Of a DNA stretch of 60,720 bases, positions 26,099 to 35,422 are shown in pieces. A program made the position numbers and the translations under genes. A model generated the notes under the pieces. That model was not told where the DNA came from. It saw only the letters and a program-made list of their open reading frames with translations, and searched no databases. Numbering within the stretch: the first letter of the stretch is position 1; the number at the start of each line of letters is the position of its first letter. Where the stretch lies: NCBI GenBank assembly GCA_023819375.1, contig JAMWDI010000002.1, positions 121,176 to 181,895 on the forward strand, written 5' to 3'. The DNA is from Candidatus Omnitrophota bacterium (GTDB lineage Bacteria; Ratteibacteria; UBA8468; B48-G9; JAFGKM01).

Positions 26099-27090
26099 GC
26101 ACTCTCCCTTATTATAATTTCGGGTTCTATCAATATTTCCTCTTCTTTTTTTATCTTTCCATCAATCCATCCAATCAATCTTTCACATGCAATTTCAGAT
26201 ATTTTTTCTATTGGTTGGTGAACTGTTGTTAAAGATGGTTTAATCAATGAAGATAAAAATATATCATCAAATCCACATACAGAAATATCATCTGGAACTT
26301 TTAATCCATTTTCTTCAATTGCTTTAATTGCTCCTATCGCCATTAAGTCATTACCACATACGATTGCATCTACTTTTCTTAATAATTTTTTTGTTAATCT
26401 TTTCCCATTTTCTAATTTATATTCTCCTTCACATAAAATAATTTCCTTATCAATTTTTAGTCCTCTCTCTTTTAAGGCTTTTAAATATCCTTCCAATCTT
26501 TCTTCTGTTGCTCTTAAACTTTTTTCCCCACTTATAAATCCAATCTTTTTCCTTCCTGTCTTAATTAAATAATTTGTTATTTTATATGTTCCACTTACAT
26601 TATTTACACTTATAACATCAACTTTAAGTCCATAATTCTTCTTACCTGTAAAAACGATCTTTATCCCATTATTCAGCATCCTTGTAAAAATTGGAACTAA
26701 ACAACTGTCATCTTCACCCTCACAAGTTCCAATAATAACTCCTGCAACTCTCTCTCTTTCAAACATTTCCAAAATACTTTTTTCCTCATCAACATAACCA
26801 TAAGAATTTCCTAAAATTAGGTAATAATTTCTTTCTTTCAAATAATCATGAATAACTTTAATTTTAAGAGAATATATGGGATTTAATACATCAGGAACTA
26901 TAAGGCCTATTTTTTTTGTATTCAATTTTTTTAAATATACTGCCCTATTATCAGGAACAAAATTTTCTTTTTCTATTATTTTTAAAATTTTCTCTTTTGT
27001 TGAAATTCTTACAGGACCATTATTTAAAACTCTTGACACCGTTGCTGGTGAAACTCCTGCTTTTTTTGCTATATCGTATATAGTTACCAT
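26095..27090 (-). CDS. LacI-family transcriptional regulator
   Basis: This 331-residue protein has an N-terminal helix-turn-helix (TIYDIAKKAGVSPATVSRVLNN), a hinge (FVPDNRAVYLKKLNTKKIGLIVPD) and a periplasmic-binding-like sensor domain with CGNDLMAIGAIKAIEENGLKVPDDISVCGFDD. A palindrome touches its start codon and two more lie upstream at 65-66 bp intervals, so it probably represses itself and the downstream operon until a sugar is bound. There is no Shine-Dalgarno site; the operator occupies that position. Confidence 0.93.
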   Translation of the reverse strand: MVTIYDIAKKAGVSPATVSRVLNNGPVRISTKEKILKIIEKENFVPDNRAVYLKKLNTKKIGLIVPDVLNPIYSLKIKVIHDYLKERNYYLILGNSYGYVDEEKSILEMFERERVAGVIIGTCEGEDDSCLVPIFTRMLNNGIKIVFTGKKNYGLKVDVISVNNVSGTYKITNYLIKTGRKKIGFISGEKSLRATEERLEGYLKALKERGLKIDKEIILCEGEYKLENGKRLTKKLLRKVDAIVCGNDLMAIGAIKAIEENGLKVPDDISVCGFDDIFLSSLIKPSLTTVHQPIEKISEIACERLIGWIDGKIKKEEEILIEPEIIIRESA

Positions 27091-27249
27091 TTGAAATTGA
27101 TTTCAATCTCTTTTATTATAAAATTTAAAACATAAAAAATTTTTTGTCAAGTTTTTTTGAAACTGATTTCAATTTTTAAAATTAATTTGTAAATCCAAAC
27201 CTATAGCATTTAACACTTTAATTGAAATCCATTCAATTTATGATATAAA
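27091..27249 (-). promoter_or_regulatory. LacI operator cluster and promoter
   Basis: Three related palindromes: TTGAAATTGATTTCAA at 27091-27106, TTGAAACTGATTTCAA at 27157-27172 and the weaker TTGAAATCCATTCAA at 27222-27236. Their centres are 66 and 65 bp apart, about six helical turns, which favours looping. Between the first two lies a minus-strand promoter: TTGACA (27150-27145), 17 bp, TAAATT (27127-27122). A perfect TATAAT at 27120-27115 has no well-placed -35. Repression by the adjacent LacI protein is inferred. Confidence 0.75.
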
Positions 27250-30200
27250 TTATTTCTTTTCAATTATTATTATAAACCTTACACTTTCCGGCTTTATTTC
27301 AAACTTCAATCCATTTTCATAAACTTCTCTTGTTCCTAAATCTCTTAATGTTACCTTATCTTTGTTTAATCCTATTTTTTCCCAATCAATCCTAACTTCT
27401 ACTTCTTTTTTTTCTTTGCCTACATTTCCAACTATCAAAAGCAATCTTCTGTTTTTTTTATCCATATAATAACTACTTTTTATATATTTTTCTACATATT
27501 CATCCTCTGGTAAAAACTTTATTATATTTTTATTTCTCCAAAAACCATAAAATTCTCCATTTGTAGCAAAATCTACAAGTGCAGGATAATATATATGACA
27601 TATACTTCTTATATACCGATCTCCTCCTTCTCTGTAAGGATCAAAAATTCCATCTTTTATTAAAGGATATAGTTCTATAACATGTGTTTGTGTTAAAGGT
27701 ATTCCATCACCTGAAAGCAAATTCCAGGGAGCAAGGCCACTTCCATAAGATGGAATACCAAATATAAAATATGAATAATGTGTTAAATATTTATCTTCAG
27801 ATAACCAGTCCCCTATTGGTTTTGTATTTTTTTGTGTATAAAATGTTTCATATTCTCCTGTCACAAAATAATCACAAAAACTATCCGCTGAAAGAATTGA
27901 CCCACATGATGTATGATTTTTGTATAAACCACCAGGATAAAATATGTGAAATAGATTGTATATCCTTCTATTCATTTCTCTATATGCAAGTATTGGCCAA
28001 GTGCCTTGTAAATTCCCTTTCTCATCTATCCATCCACATCCATGTTCTATATCCTTACATATCATAACTTCTCCATAATCATTATGTATACCAACTGGGA
28101 AATTATATCTTTTTATTATCTGCTCTATACTCCAAACAAAGAAATCCCTTCCAGGACCGTTTGGACATAAAACATAATTGTTTATACTCATTCTTAATGG
28201 TTTTAATGTTATTTCCTCTCCAAAATCATTCCAATATGGATCCTCTGGCGAGATATTTTTTAAGTAATATCCTCCAACCATACAGTTTATATTCTTTATT
28301 TTTTCAATCCACAACTTAGCATTTATTTCTCTCTGTTTATCTTCTGGTAACCACCAACATCCAAAAGAACCTCTATGCCAGTAGTGAGAATGGAAAATTT
28401 TAACACCAAGTGCTTTAGCAAGTTGAAATCTATCCTTTTCTGAACTTATTGATAATTTTATTCCATTTCCATAAATTCCTTTTACAAACTCTGCCCATAG
28501 ATCTACCCAACAACCTGTTTCTCCTGAAAGACCTGATATTTTTTCTGCTTTTGTCTGTAAGTAGTCATTAGGAATAAATTTTTCATCAAAATGATCTACT
28601 ATTAAACTATTTTTATCATTTTTTGCTTTATTTGGATAACTTATATCTCCTTTTTCTCTTGACACTCTAAATTCATCTATTATTATCTGAGTATTCCCAC
28701 CTATAAATAGAAAGTTGCTTGACTTTTCAAGTCCTTCTAAACTTACCTGTATTTCTTTTTCCCCAAGTTTTTCTCCATTCCCATATAGATAAAATTTATT
28801 TTTTTCCCAGCTTACCCCTATATGATTAAATTCTCCTTTTTTCCAATTAGTAAATTTAACAGGAAATCTATCTATTTTACTTCCATCAAAATTTATTAAT
28901 TCTAAAGAAACATCTTCTTTTTCAAAATCTTGACTTTTTAAAACTAATTTTAAACCTCTATCTTCTCTCCCTAAATCTATATATAAAATGTCAAGATCGT
29001 TCTGGGGACTTTCTATAGTAGGTTTTATATATCCCTCTATTGTCCCTTTCTCTGGATTTATATTACCTTTCAATGGATAAACGCATACAACTCCATAATT
29101 ATAAAATTTAGGTGCTTTCCTTCCATAAAACCAAAAACTTAGGTTTCTTTTTCCCCCTTGATATTTTTCCATATCTTTAAGATTAAAGTTTTTATCCCCA
29201 AAGTTAAACGAATAAACCATTCTTATATCTTTCCAGAAACTATAATTTCTCGGGTCTCTTACTGGTGTTGGCATTAATCCGAAACCATATTCTTCTTTTC
29301 CTTCTATATCTTTCTTTTCATCTATAAAATTTATCCTCAAAACAATCTTTTCCTTTTCTGGTATTATTTCTATCCTCTCATTATCATTTTTGTTTTTCCA
29401 ATATTTAAAACTCTCACAACTCCATTCAAGTCCTCCTTTATCTATATCTCCTATCCAAACACATGGATAAAATGGAATTTTTGTTAATTCTTTTGGAATT
29501 TTACCTTTTAGCACTTTACTACCTCTTACTATATCTGGAGCAAATGCATGATAGTAAACTCCTATATCTTTCTTATATGGAATTTCAAGATATAATTTAT
29601 CTATACTTGTTTTCTTTGTAAATTTAATCTTTGTCCATAAAAGTCCATCAAATTCTATAAAACTCTCTATTTCTCCTTCTGCATCTCCTGCTTTAAATTT
29701 ACCTTTCATGTCTATTCTTTCGGATTTTATTTTTCTGTTTATTTTCTCTACTTTTACTTCCCTTTTCTTCCCTTCTTGCTCTATATACAAACTAATCCTT
29801 CCACTTAATATTTCATTGCCAAATAAACTTATAACTTGTTCTGGTAAAAAATTGCCTTTTATAATATATCCCTGACCAAATGTAAATGTTATCCTTTCTC
29901 CTCTAACTTCGATTGGCTTAAATGGTTCTGGTATTTTTTCTGAATAACCTGATTTCTTTATATACCACTCTGGTATTTCTGGTATCTTTAGTCCTGTTGT
30001 CTTTTTTATATCTTTTGATTCTATCGTAATCAAATATTCTCCAGGTTTATAATCTTTACAATCAATCTCAAAAACTACTTCTTCTTTTGCTTTCTTCTTT
30101 ATGTTTTCTTTCAAAATGTTGTTATTCAAGTCTAATAATCTAAATTTAACTTCCTCTCCTTCTTTAATCGTATATTCTTTAACTTTTATATATATTTTTC

Positions 30201-31317
30201 CTTTCGTTAACATCCTTTTAACTATCTCCATCCTTATCGGTTCCTCTTCATAATATAAAGATGGATAGATAAAACTCAATAATTTTTGGGTATTAGATAA
30301 AACCTCACTGTATACTATATTTTTATCATTTATTCTTACAGGTTGGATTAATAAGATATTTATACTCTCTCCCTGCTTTATAATTTTGCTTTCCTTCCAT
30401 ACTTTTCCTTTCTCTTTTGAATATACAAATGTTTCTTCTTCAAATGCATATCCTGCTTTTATATCTGGAAATCTCACCTTACTATCTCCTGTCTTGTCTA
30501 TTGGACATATTCCTGAATCTATTTCTATCTTTAAATCTTCTTCTCCTATATTCTTTATCTCTTGTTTTAATACTATCCTATTTTTCAAAATTGAATATAC
30601 TGAATAAATCCTTAGTTTCTTTGTAAAATATAAATCTCCATATGTATTCGGATTAAAAAACCAACCTCCTACAAAGGTCAATGAAGAACGAGAATAATTT
30701 GGTTGATACCTACATACACTAAACTTCCATACCTGACCTTCTTCTGGCTTTTCTACTCCTAAATCTTTAAACGAAATACTTATCTCTCCTTCCCAATAAT
30801 CATCTGTTATATTTGTTTTATATCTCCAATTACCATCCCATCCCTTATCCCATTTCCATTCTTCCCCTTGAGTTCCATCAAATATGGCACCAATTGGATT
30901 TCCTACAAAGAAATAATGTTTTCCTGTTGGGGTATTTAAAAATATCTCTATACTCTCTTCTTTAGTTAAATTCACATCTCTTTCTTCAGGTTTTGTTGAA
31001 TAAATTAATGGGACTCCTTTTATCCTATGGCATCTAAATCCCAGGTAAAAATTAGTATCATCCCATTTTAAATAAGTAATTGTTTGACTTGGAATGGCAT
31101 AATATAGAGGAATAACTTTTTTCCATTCTTCTCCCATATAAAAATTATTCATAAATCCACTATATACACTAGCATCTTCCCATTCTTTTTTATCTATCTT
31201 ACCGTCTATACTTACTTCCTTACCATAACTTGTCGTAAATACTGGAAATTTAAAATCCTCAGAAAAAGAAAATAAAATATGTAATACAAAAATTGGGCAG
31301 ATAAATTTATTTCTCAT
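27250..31317 (-). CDS. very large secreted carbohydrate-active protein
   Basis: This 1355-residue protein has a signal peptide (NKFICPIFVLHILFSFS). The N-terminal region (about 25-235) resembles CBM9/DOMON proteins (VSIDGKIDKKEWEDASVY, WDDTNFYLGFRCH, SIEIFLNT). The middle is a series of beta domains of unknown type. A LamG-like concanavalin domain spans roughly 770-920 (GTIEGYIKPTIE, GVSWEKNKFYLYGNGEKLGEKEI, IIIDEFRVS). The C-terminal 400 residues look like a glycosidase-type TIM barrel with aromatic patches. No catalytic family could be named. It follows a prepilin gene by 38 bases. Confidence 0.75.
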   Translation of the reverse strand: MRNKFICPIFVLHILFSFSEDFKFPVFTTSYGKEVSIDGKIDKKEWEDASVYSGFMNNFYMGEEWKKVIPLYYAIPSQTITYLKWDDTNFYLGFRCHRIKGVPLIYSTKPEERDVNLTKEESIEIFLNTPTGKHYFFVGNPIGAIFDGTQGEEWKWDKGWDGNWRYKTNITDDYWEGEISISFKDLGVEKPEEGQVWKFSVCRYQPNYSRSSLTFVGGWFFNPNTYGDLYFTKKLRIYSVYSILKNRIVLKQEIKNIGEEDLKIEIDSGICPIDKTGDSKVRFPDIKAGYAFEEETFVYSKEKGKVWKESKIIKQGESINILLIQPVRINDKNIVYSEVLSNTQKLLSFIYPSLYYEEEPIRMEIVKRMLTKGKIYIKVKEYTIKEGEEVKFRLLDLNNNILKENIKKKAKEEVVFEIDCKDYKPGEYLITIESKDIKKTTGLKIPEIPEWYIKKSGYSEKIPEPFKPIEVRGERITFTFGQGYIIKGNFLPEQVISLFGNEILSGRISLYIEQEGKKREVKVEKINRKIKSERIDMKGKFKAGDAEGEIESFIEFDGLLWTKIKFTKKTSIDKLYLEIPYKKDIGVYYHAFAPDIVRGSKVLKGKIPKELTKIPFYPCVWIGDIDKGGLEWSCESFKYWKNKNDNERIEIIPEKEKIVLRINFIDEKKDIEGKEEYGFGLMPTPVRDPRNYSFWKDIRMVYSFNFGDKNFNLKDMEKYQGGKRNLSFWFYGRKAPKFYNYGVVCVYPLKGNINPEKGTIEGYIKPTIESPQNDLDILYIDLGREDRGLKLVLKSQDFEKEDVSLELINFDGSKIDRFPVKFTNWKKGEFNHIGVSWEKNKFYLYGNGEKLGEKEIQVSLEGLEKSSNFLFIGGNTQIIIDEFRVSREKGDISYPNKAKNDKNSLIVDHFDEKFIPNDYLQTKAEKISGLSGETGCWVDLWAEFVKGIYGNGIKLSISSEKDRFQLAKALGVKIFHSHYWHRGSFGCWWLPEDKQREINAKLWIEKIKNINCMVGGYYLKNISPEDPYWNDFGEEITLKPLRMSINNYVLCPNGPGRDFFVWSIEQIIKRYNFPVGIHNDYGEVMICKDIEHGCGWIDEKGNLQGTWPILAYREMNRRIYNLFHIFYPGGLYKNHTSCGSILSADSFCDYFVTGEYETFYTQKNTKPIGDWLSEDKYLTHYSYFIFGIPSYGSGLAPWNLLSGDGIPLTQTHVIELYPLIKDGIFDPYREGGDRYIRSICHIYYPALVDFATNGEFYGFWRNKNIIKFLPEDEYVEKYIKSSYYMDKKNRRLLLIVGNVGKEKKEVEVRIDWEKIGLNKDKVTLRDLGTREVYENGLKFEIKPESVRFIIIIEKK

Positions 31318-31355
31318 TTTTTATCCTTTTTAAAACCATTGTCTTTAAAAATTTC

Positions 31356-32033
31356 TTATTCATATCCCCATTTTTCAGCCCAGTCCTTTTTGTAATTTGG
31401 ATTAGTTGGCCAAACATAGCCAGAACCGAATGAATTAAAATCTGGATTCTTTATCCATTCAGCATGAGCATCAAGATAACAAACATTAAATCCATTTGTA
31501 TGTCTCATATCAATTCTATATTCAGAAGCATATCCTATGTAGGTCCATTCACCTTCATAACCTATAGGTCCTGAATCACCAAATAAAATAACTTTTGATA
31601 TATCTCTTAATTTCTTTTTGCTTGTATTCATTCCATACTTTGCTGAAAGATTTGTTGAGGCTAAACTTGAATTTATACCATAAAAAAAATAAATATTTGC
31701 TTTCTGGGATTGCTTTAAAGAAGGACACCTCAATTTGGCCCACTCTATTGCTTTATAATATTCAGGCCAAACAGGAAGTTTTTTTATGTTCAAATAAGAA
31801 GAAAGGAATGCCGGCCAACTACCAATTCCTGCTGTATATCCAGGAGTTCCATATTCCCAATCCTGAACATACATTAAGTAAGCCAATCCAATCTGTTTTA
31901 GATTTCCTATACATGTTGTTTGTCTTGCTTTTTCTCTCGCTTTACTTAAGACTGGTAGTAAAATTGCTGCAAGAATTGCTATTATCGCTACTACAACTAA
32001 AAGTTCTATTAATGTGAAACCATCCTTTTTCAT
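31356..32033 (-). CDS. prepilin-like secreted protein, second copy
   Basis: About 225 residues from the ATG at 32033, preceded by a G-rich site (GGGGGGTGG). The prepilin signal [22 protein letters not shown] and helix [25 protein letters not shown] closely match the copy at 23811-24551. The C-terminal motif is [16 protein letters not shown], so the usual H-x9-DG reads H-x9-DA. A perfect promoter lies upstream at 32136-32163, making this the probable first gene of the carbohydrate block. Confidence 0.9.
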   Translation of the reverse strand: MKKDGFTLIELLVVVAIIAILAAILLPVLSKAREKARQTTCIGNLKQIGLAYLMYVQDWEYGTPGYTAGIGSWPAFLSSYLNIKKLPVWPEYYKAIEWAKLRCPSLKQSQKANIYFFYGINSSLASTNLSAKYGMNTSKKKLRDISKVILFGDSGPIGYEGEWTYIGYASEYRIDMRHTNGFNVCYLDAHAEWIKNPDFNSFGSGYVWPTNPNYKKDWAEKWGYE

Positions 32034-32135
32034 AATTTCCACCCCCCCTTTTTTCATTACATATTTTCTTTTTCTGTCACTGTTTTCCTTTCTATAAATA
32101 AATTCTTTTTTATTTTAAATGCTTTTTATACATTT

Positions 32136-32163
32136 ATTATACATATATTTTCATTTTTGTCAA
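32136..32163 (-). promoter_or_regulatory. promoter of the prepilin gene and carbohydrate block
   Basis: Minus-strand TTGACA (32163-32158), 16-bp spacer, TATAAT (32141-32136): both hexamers perfect. RNA would start near 32130, about 97 nt before the ATG at 32033. Confidence 0.8.
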
Positions 32164-32190
32164 ATTCTTCTCTTCAAAATTTATAAACAA

Positions 32191-32250
32191 ATCCCACCTT
32201 CCGAGCCCCGTCCTCCGAGTAAATATTTAGGCATTCTTAGAATGAGGGAT
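32191..32250. other. GC-rich patch in AT-rich intergenic DNA
   Basis: Bases 32191-32220 are about two-thirds G+C in surroundings that are about one quarter. The patch holds two CCGAG copies and is followed by a small hairpin, CATTC-TTA-GAATG, at 32232-32244. In very AT-rich genomes such patches often mark structured RNAs. It lies downstream of tRNA-Val on the same strand, so it could also be part of the tRNA trailer. No known family is recognised. Confidence 0.3.
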
Positions 32251-32308
32251 GGATACTTAGGAAAGATGTAAAAAGAATTCCTTTTGGAAAGTGTTAAAAA
32301 TATAAAAA

Positions 32309-32382
32309 TGGGCGGTACAGGACTTGAACCTGTGACCTCCACGATGTCAACGTGGCACTCTAACCAACTGAGCTAACCGCCC
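32309..32382 (-). tRNA. tRNA-Val, anticodon GAC
   Basis: The minus strand folds as a complete cloverleaf: acceptor GGGCGGT pairing with ACCGCCC, D arm GCTC/GAGT, anticodon stem CCACG/CGTGG with loop TTGACAT (anticodon GAC) and T arm with loop GTTCAAG. The discriminator base is A. CCA is not encoded; TTT follows. A perfect promoter lies 4 nt or so upstream of the inferred 5' end. Confidence 0.97.
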
Positions 32383-32392
32383 TTTATATATA

Positions 32393-32421
32393 ATTATACA
32401 GGTTCAATTTTTTTTTGTCAA
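32393..32421 (-). promoter_or_regulatory. promoter of tRNA-Val
   Basis: Minus-strand TTGACA (32421-32416), 17-bp spacer, TATAAT (32398-32393): a fully consensus promoter, placing the start near 32386, just before the tRNA. Confidence 0.85.
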
Positions 32422-32445
32422 TTTATTAAAATCTTGAAAAATCAT

Positions 32446-32474
32446 TTAAAAGATTTGAAGTCACATGATATAAT
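32446..32474 (+). promoter_or_regulatory. promoter for the DRTGG-corrinoid activator-cooC operon, possibly leaderless
   Basis: A perfect TATAAT at 32469-32474 has a weak -35 (TTAAAA at 32446-32451, 17-bp spacing). The ATG at 32483 is only 8 bases after the -10 and has no ribosome-binding site, so the transcript probably begins at or next to the start codon. Confidence 0.5.
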
Positions 32475-32482
32475 TTTAAAAT

Positions 32483-33553
32483 ATGGGAAAAAATATTTTT
32501 ATTGCTGCAACAAGACAAAATGATGGTAAAACAGTCATAAGCATTGGACTTTTTCTTGCTCTTAAAAAATATGTTGATAAAATTGGATTCATAAAACCTG
32601 TGGGTCAGAAATATCTTATTGTTGATGGGAAAAAAGTAGATAAAGATGCTGTTCTTTTAAAAAAAATATGTAATTTAGAGGATAACCTTGAAGATATGAA
32701 TCCTGTGGCTATTGAAGAGGGTTTTACAAAAAATTATCTTGAAAACCCAAATAAAGAAGAACTTGTCAATAAAATTTTGAAGAGTTATGGAAAAATTTCT
32801 GAAAATAAGGATTTAATTTTAATTGAAGGAACAGGACATGCAGGAGTGGGTTCTATCTTTGATTTAAACAATGCTGAAGTTGCAAAAATATTAAATGCTC
32901 CTGTTATAATAATTTCTATTGGAGGAATTGGAAGACCTGCTGATGAAATAAGTTTGAATTTATCTCTTTTTAAAGAAAAAGGAGTGAAGGTTAAAGGAAT
33001 AATTATTAATAAAGTCCAGGAAGAAAAGAAAGAAATAGTTGAAAAATATTTGAACATCTTTTTCTCAAAAATGAACTTAAAACTTCTTGGTCTTATCCCA
33101 TTTGTTCCTGATTTAACTTATCCGAATTTATTACAAATATGTGAGGTAGTAAATGGAAAAATTCTTGCAGGAATGAACAAAATGAATGAAAAAATAAAAA
33201 ATGTTGTTGTTGGGGCTATGACTCCAAGACATGCTCTTGACCATTTTAAACCTGATTCACTTTTGATAACTCCAGGTGACAGGGAAGATATAATACTTGC
33301 AGCCCTTTCTACTTCAATACAGAATTTAATTAAAGGAATTGTTTTAACGGGTGATTTATATCCCCATAAAACAATACTTGATTTAATTAGAAAATATGAA
33401 TTTCCTACAATTGTTGCTCCTGAAGGTACCTATGAAGTTGCCTCTAAAATAAATGACCTTGTTGTTAAACTTACAGAAAATGATGCTGATAAAATTGAAA
33501 TTGCTAAAAATCTTATTGAAAAAAATATAAACATAGAAGAAATTTTAAAATGA
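32483..33553 (+). CDS. BioD-like P-loop ATPase with DRTGG domain
   Basis: This 356-residue protein resembles the N-terminal regulatory half of long phosphate acetyltransferases. The BioD-like ATPase domain (1-205) has AATRQNDGKTVISIGL as a variant P-loop, LILIEGTGHAGVGS and APVIIISIGGIGRPADEI. The DRTGG domain follows (about 210-320: VVVGAMTPRHALDHFKPDSLLITPGDREDIILAAL). There is no acetyltransferase domain. It precedes the corrinoid activator gene with a 4-base overlap (ATGA), so a sensory or regulatory role in acetyl-CoA metabolism is possible but unproven. Confidence 0.82.
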   Translation: MGKNIFIAATRQNDGKTVISIGLFLALKKYVDKIGFIKPVGQKYLIVDGKKVDKDAVLLKKICNLEDNLEDMNPVAIEEGFTKNYLENPNKEELVNKILKSYGKISENKDLILIEGTGHAGVGSIFDLNNAEVAKILNAPVIIISIGGIGRPADEISLNLSLFKEKGVKVKGIIINKVQEEKKEIVEKYLNIFFSKMNLKLLGLIPFVPDLTYPNLLQICEVVNGKILAGMNKMNEKIKNVVVGAMTPRHALDHFKPDSLLITPGDREDIILAALSTSIQNLIKGIVLTGDLYPHKTILDLIRKYEFPTIVAPEGTYEVASKINDLVVKLTENDADKIEIAKNLIEKNINIEEILK

Positions 33554-35421
33554 AAGAATACTGTGTTTTAACAATCTATCCTTCAGGGAAAAAAATTATA
33601 GTTAGAAAAGGAACAGATATTTTATCAGGACTTATTAAAGGAAATATTTTTATTTCCTCAAGTTGTGGAGGAAAAGGTATTTGTGGTAGATGTAAAGTTA
33701 AAATTTTAAAAGGTGAATTTTATTCTGAACCAACTGGTAAAATTACTAATGAAGAAAAAGAAAAAAATATTTATCTTGCCTGTAGAACATCTGTTCTTGG
33801 AAATCTTGAAATTGAAATTCTACCTGAAACTATTATTCCCCAAAAGGTTGAAGAAAAAGTTTTTGAAAAAGGCGAAGAATTTGAGAGAGAAAGATATAAT
33901 ATTAAAGAATTTTTCAATTTTTCTCCTATTGTTAAAAAAATATTTCTTAGATTACCAAAACCTGATTTTAATGATACATTAAGTGATTACGAAAGGTTGA
34001 TAAGGAGTTTGAGAAAAATAGATAATAAAAAAAATTTCACTATTGATTTACATAATTTAAGAAAATTGCCAAATATCCTGAGAAATAGTTTTTGGGAAAT
34101 CACAGTTAGTTATGTAGATAAGAAAGAAATAAATGAAATTATAAATATTGAACCTGGTGATACATCTAAAAAAAACTATGGCATTGCTGTTGATGTAGGA
34201 ACCACAACAATTTCTGCAAGTTTGGTTGATTTAAATAAAGGAGAAATATTGAAAACAGAAATTACATTTAACAGACAGGCAAGTTTTGGAGATGATATAA
34301 TTTCCAGAATTGTTTTTGCAGAAAAAAAAGACGGATTAGAAAAGTTACATCATGTTGTAACAGAAACAATAAATGAATTAATACTAAATTTATGTGAAAG
34401 TTGTGATATATCTATAAATGATATTACTTCTGTCATTATTTCAGGTAATATGACGATGGTTCATCTTCTTTTAAAAATTAATCCATCCTTTTTAAGAAAA
34501 GAGCCATATATTCCATCTGCAAATATTTTTCCTGTTTTTAAAAGTGCCGATGTGGGGATAAGAATAAACCCAAATGGAATTTTAGGAATAGTTCCTGGGG
34601 GCTATCCATATGTTGGAGGAGATATAACTTCTGGAATAATTGTATCTAATATTTATAAAGAAGAAAATCTTACTCTTTTTGTTGATATAGGAACAAATGG
34701 CGAAATAGTAGTTGGGAATAAAGATTTTCTTGTCTGCTGTTCTGCTTCTGCTGGTCCATGTTTTGAAGGAAGTGGAGTTAAAAATGGAGTAAGAGCAGTA
34801 AAAGGAGCAATTCAAAAAGTTAAAATAGAAAATGGAAACGTTTATTTTGAAACAATTGGAAATGTAGAACCGATTGGGATATGTGGATCTGGATATATAG
34901 AACTTTTAAGTGAGCTATGTAAAAATGGAATAATAGACAGAAGTGGAATATTTATAGGTGAAAACGAAAGAATTATTGAAGATGAAGGGATGAAGGAATT
35001 TGTTGTTGCTGTGAAAAATAATGGTGAAAAAATCGTAATAACGCAGGCAGACATTGATAATCTTATAAGAGCAAAGGGGGCCATTTATTCTGCCATGTCA
35101 ACTATTTTAAAAACATTGGAAATGAAATTTGAAGATATTAAAAAATTTTATATTGCAGGAGGGTTTGGAAGTCATATAAATATTGAGAAAGCAATAGAAA
35201 TAGGACTTTTACCTGATTTGCCTGTTGAAAGATTTAAATTTTTAGGAAATACCTCTTTACTTGGTGCTGAAGGATATCTTTTGAGTGACGAATTTAGAAA
35301 TTTATCAGAAGAAATAATAAAAAAACTTACTTATATTGACCTTTCAAGAAGTCCTATTTATATGGAAGAATATTTAAAAGCACTTTTCATACCACATACT
35401 GATTTTTTAAAAAAGGAATAA
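33550..35421 (+). CDS. reductive activator of corrinoid proteins (RACE family; AcsV/RamA-like)
   Basis: This 623-residue protein has an N-terminal plant-type [2Fe-2S] ferredoxin domain with cysteines C39, C45, C48 and C78 (SSSCGGKGICGRCKV, YLACRTS). After a linker of about 100 residues comes an ASKHA ATPase-like domain: YGIAVDVGTTTISASLVDL, VIISGNMTMVHLLL, LFVDIGTNGEIVVG, CGSGYIELLSEL and FYIAGGFGSHINIEKAIEIGLLP. Such proteins use ATP to re-reduce Co(II) corrinoid proteins, as in the Wood-Ljungdahl methyl branch or O-demethylases. The next gene is CooC-like, which supports a link to acetyl-CoA synthase. Confidence 0.92.
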   Translation: MKEYCVLTIYPSGKKIIVRKGTDILSGLIKGNIFISSSCGGKGICGRCKVKILKGEFYSEPTGKITNEEKEKNIYLACRTSVLGNLEIEILPETIIPQKVEEKVFEKGEEFERERYNIKEFFNFSPIVKKIFLRLPKPDFNDTLSDYERLIRSLRKIDNKKNFTIDLHNLRKLPNILRNSFWEITVSYVDKKEINEIINIEPGDTSKKNYGIAVDVGTTTISASLVDLNKGEILKTEITFNRQASFGDDIISRIVFAEKKDGLEKLHHVVTETINELILNLCESCDISINDITSVIISGNMTMVHLLLKINPSFLRKEPYIPSANIFPVFKSADVGIRINPNGILGIVPGGYPYVGGDITSGIIVSNIYKEENLTLFVDIGTNGEIVVGNKDFLVCCSASAGPCFEGSGVKNGVRAVKGAIQKVKIENGNVYFETIGNVEPIGICGSGYIELLSELCKNGIIDRSGIFIGENERIIEDEGMKEFVVAVKNNGEKIVITQADIDNLIRAKGAIYSAMSTILKTLEMKFEDIKKFYIAGGFGSHINIEKAIEIGLLPDLPVERFKFLGNTSLLGAEGYLLSDEFRNLSEEIIKKLTYIDLSRSPIYMEEYLKALFIPHTDFLKKE

Positions 35422-35422
35422 A

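Noticed and set aside
32260-32308. terminator just downstream of tRNA-Val
   Set aside because: On the minus strand TTCC-AAAA-GGAA followed by TTCTTTTT is only a 4-bp stem; too weak to call.
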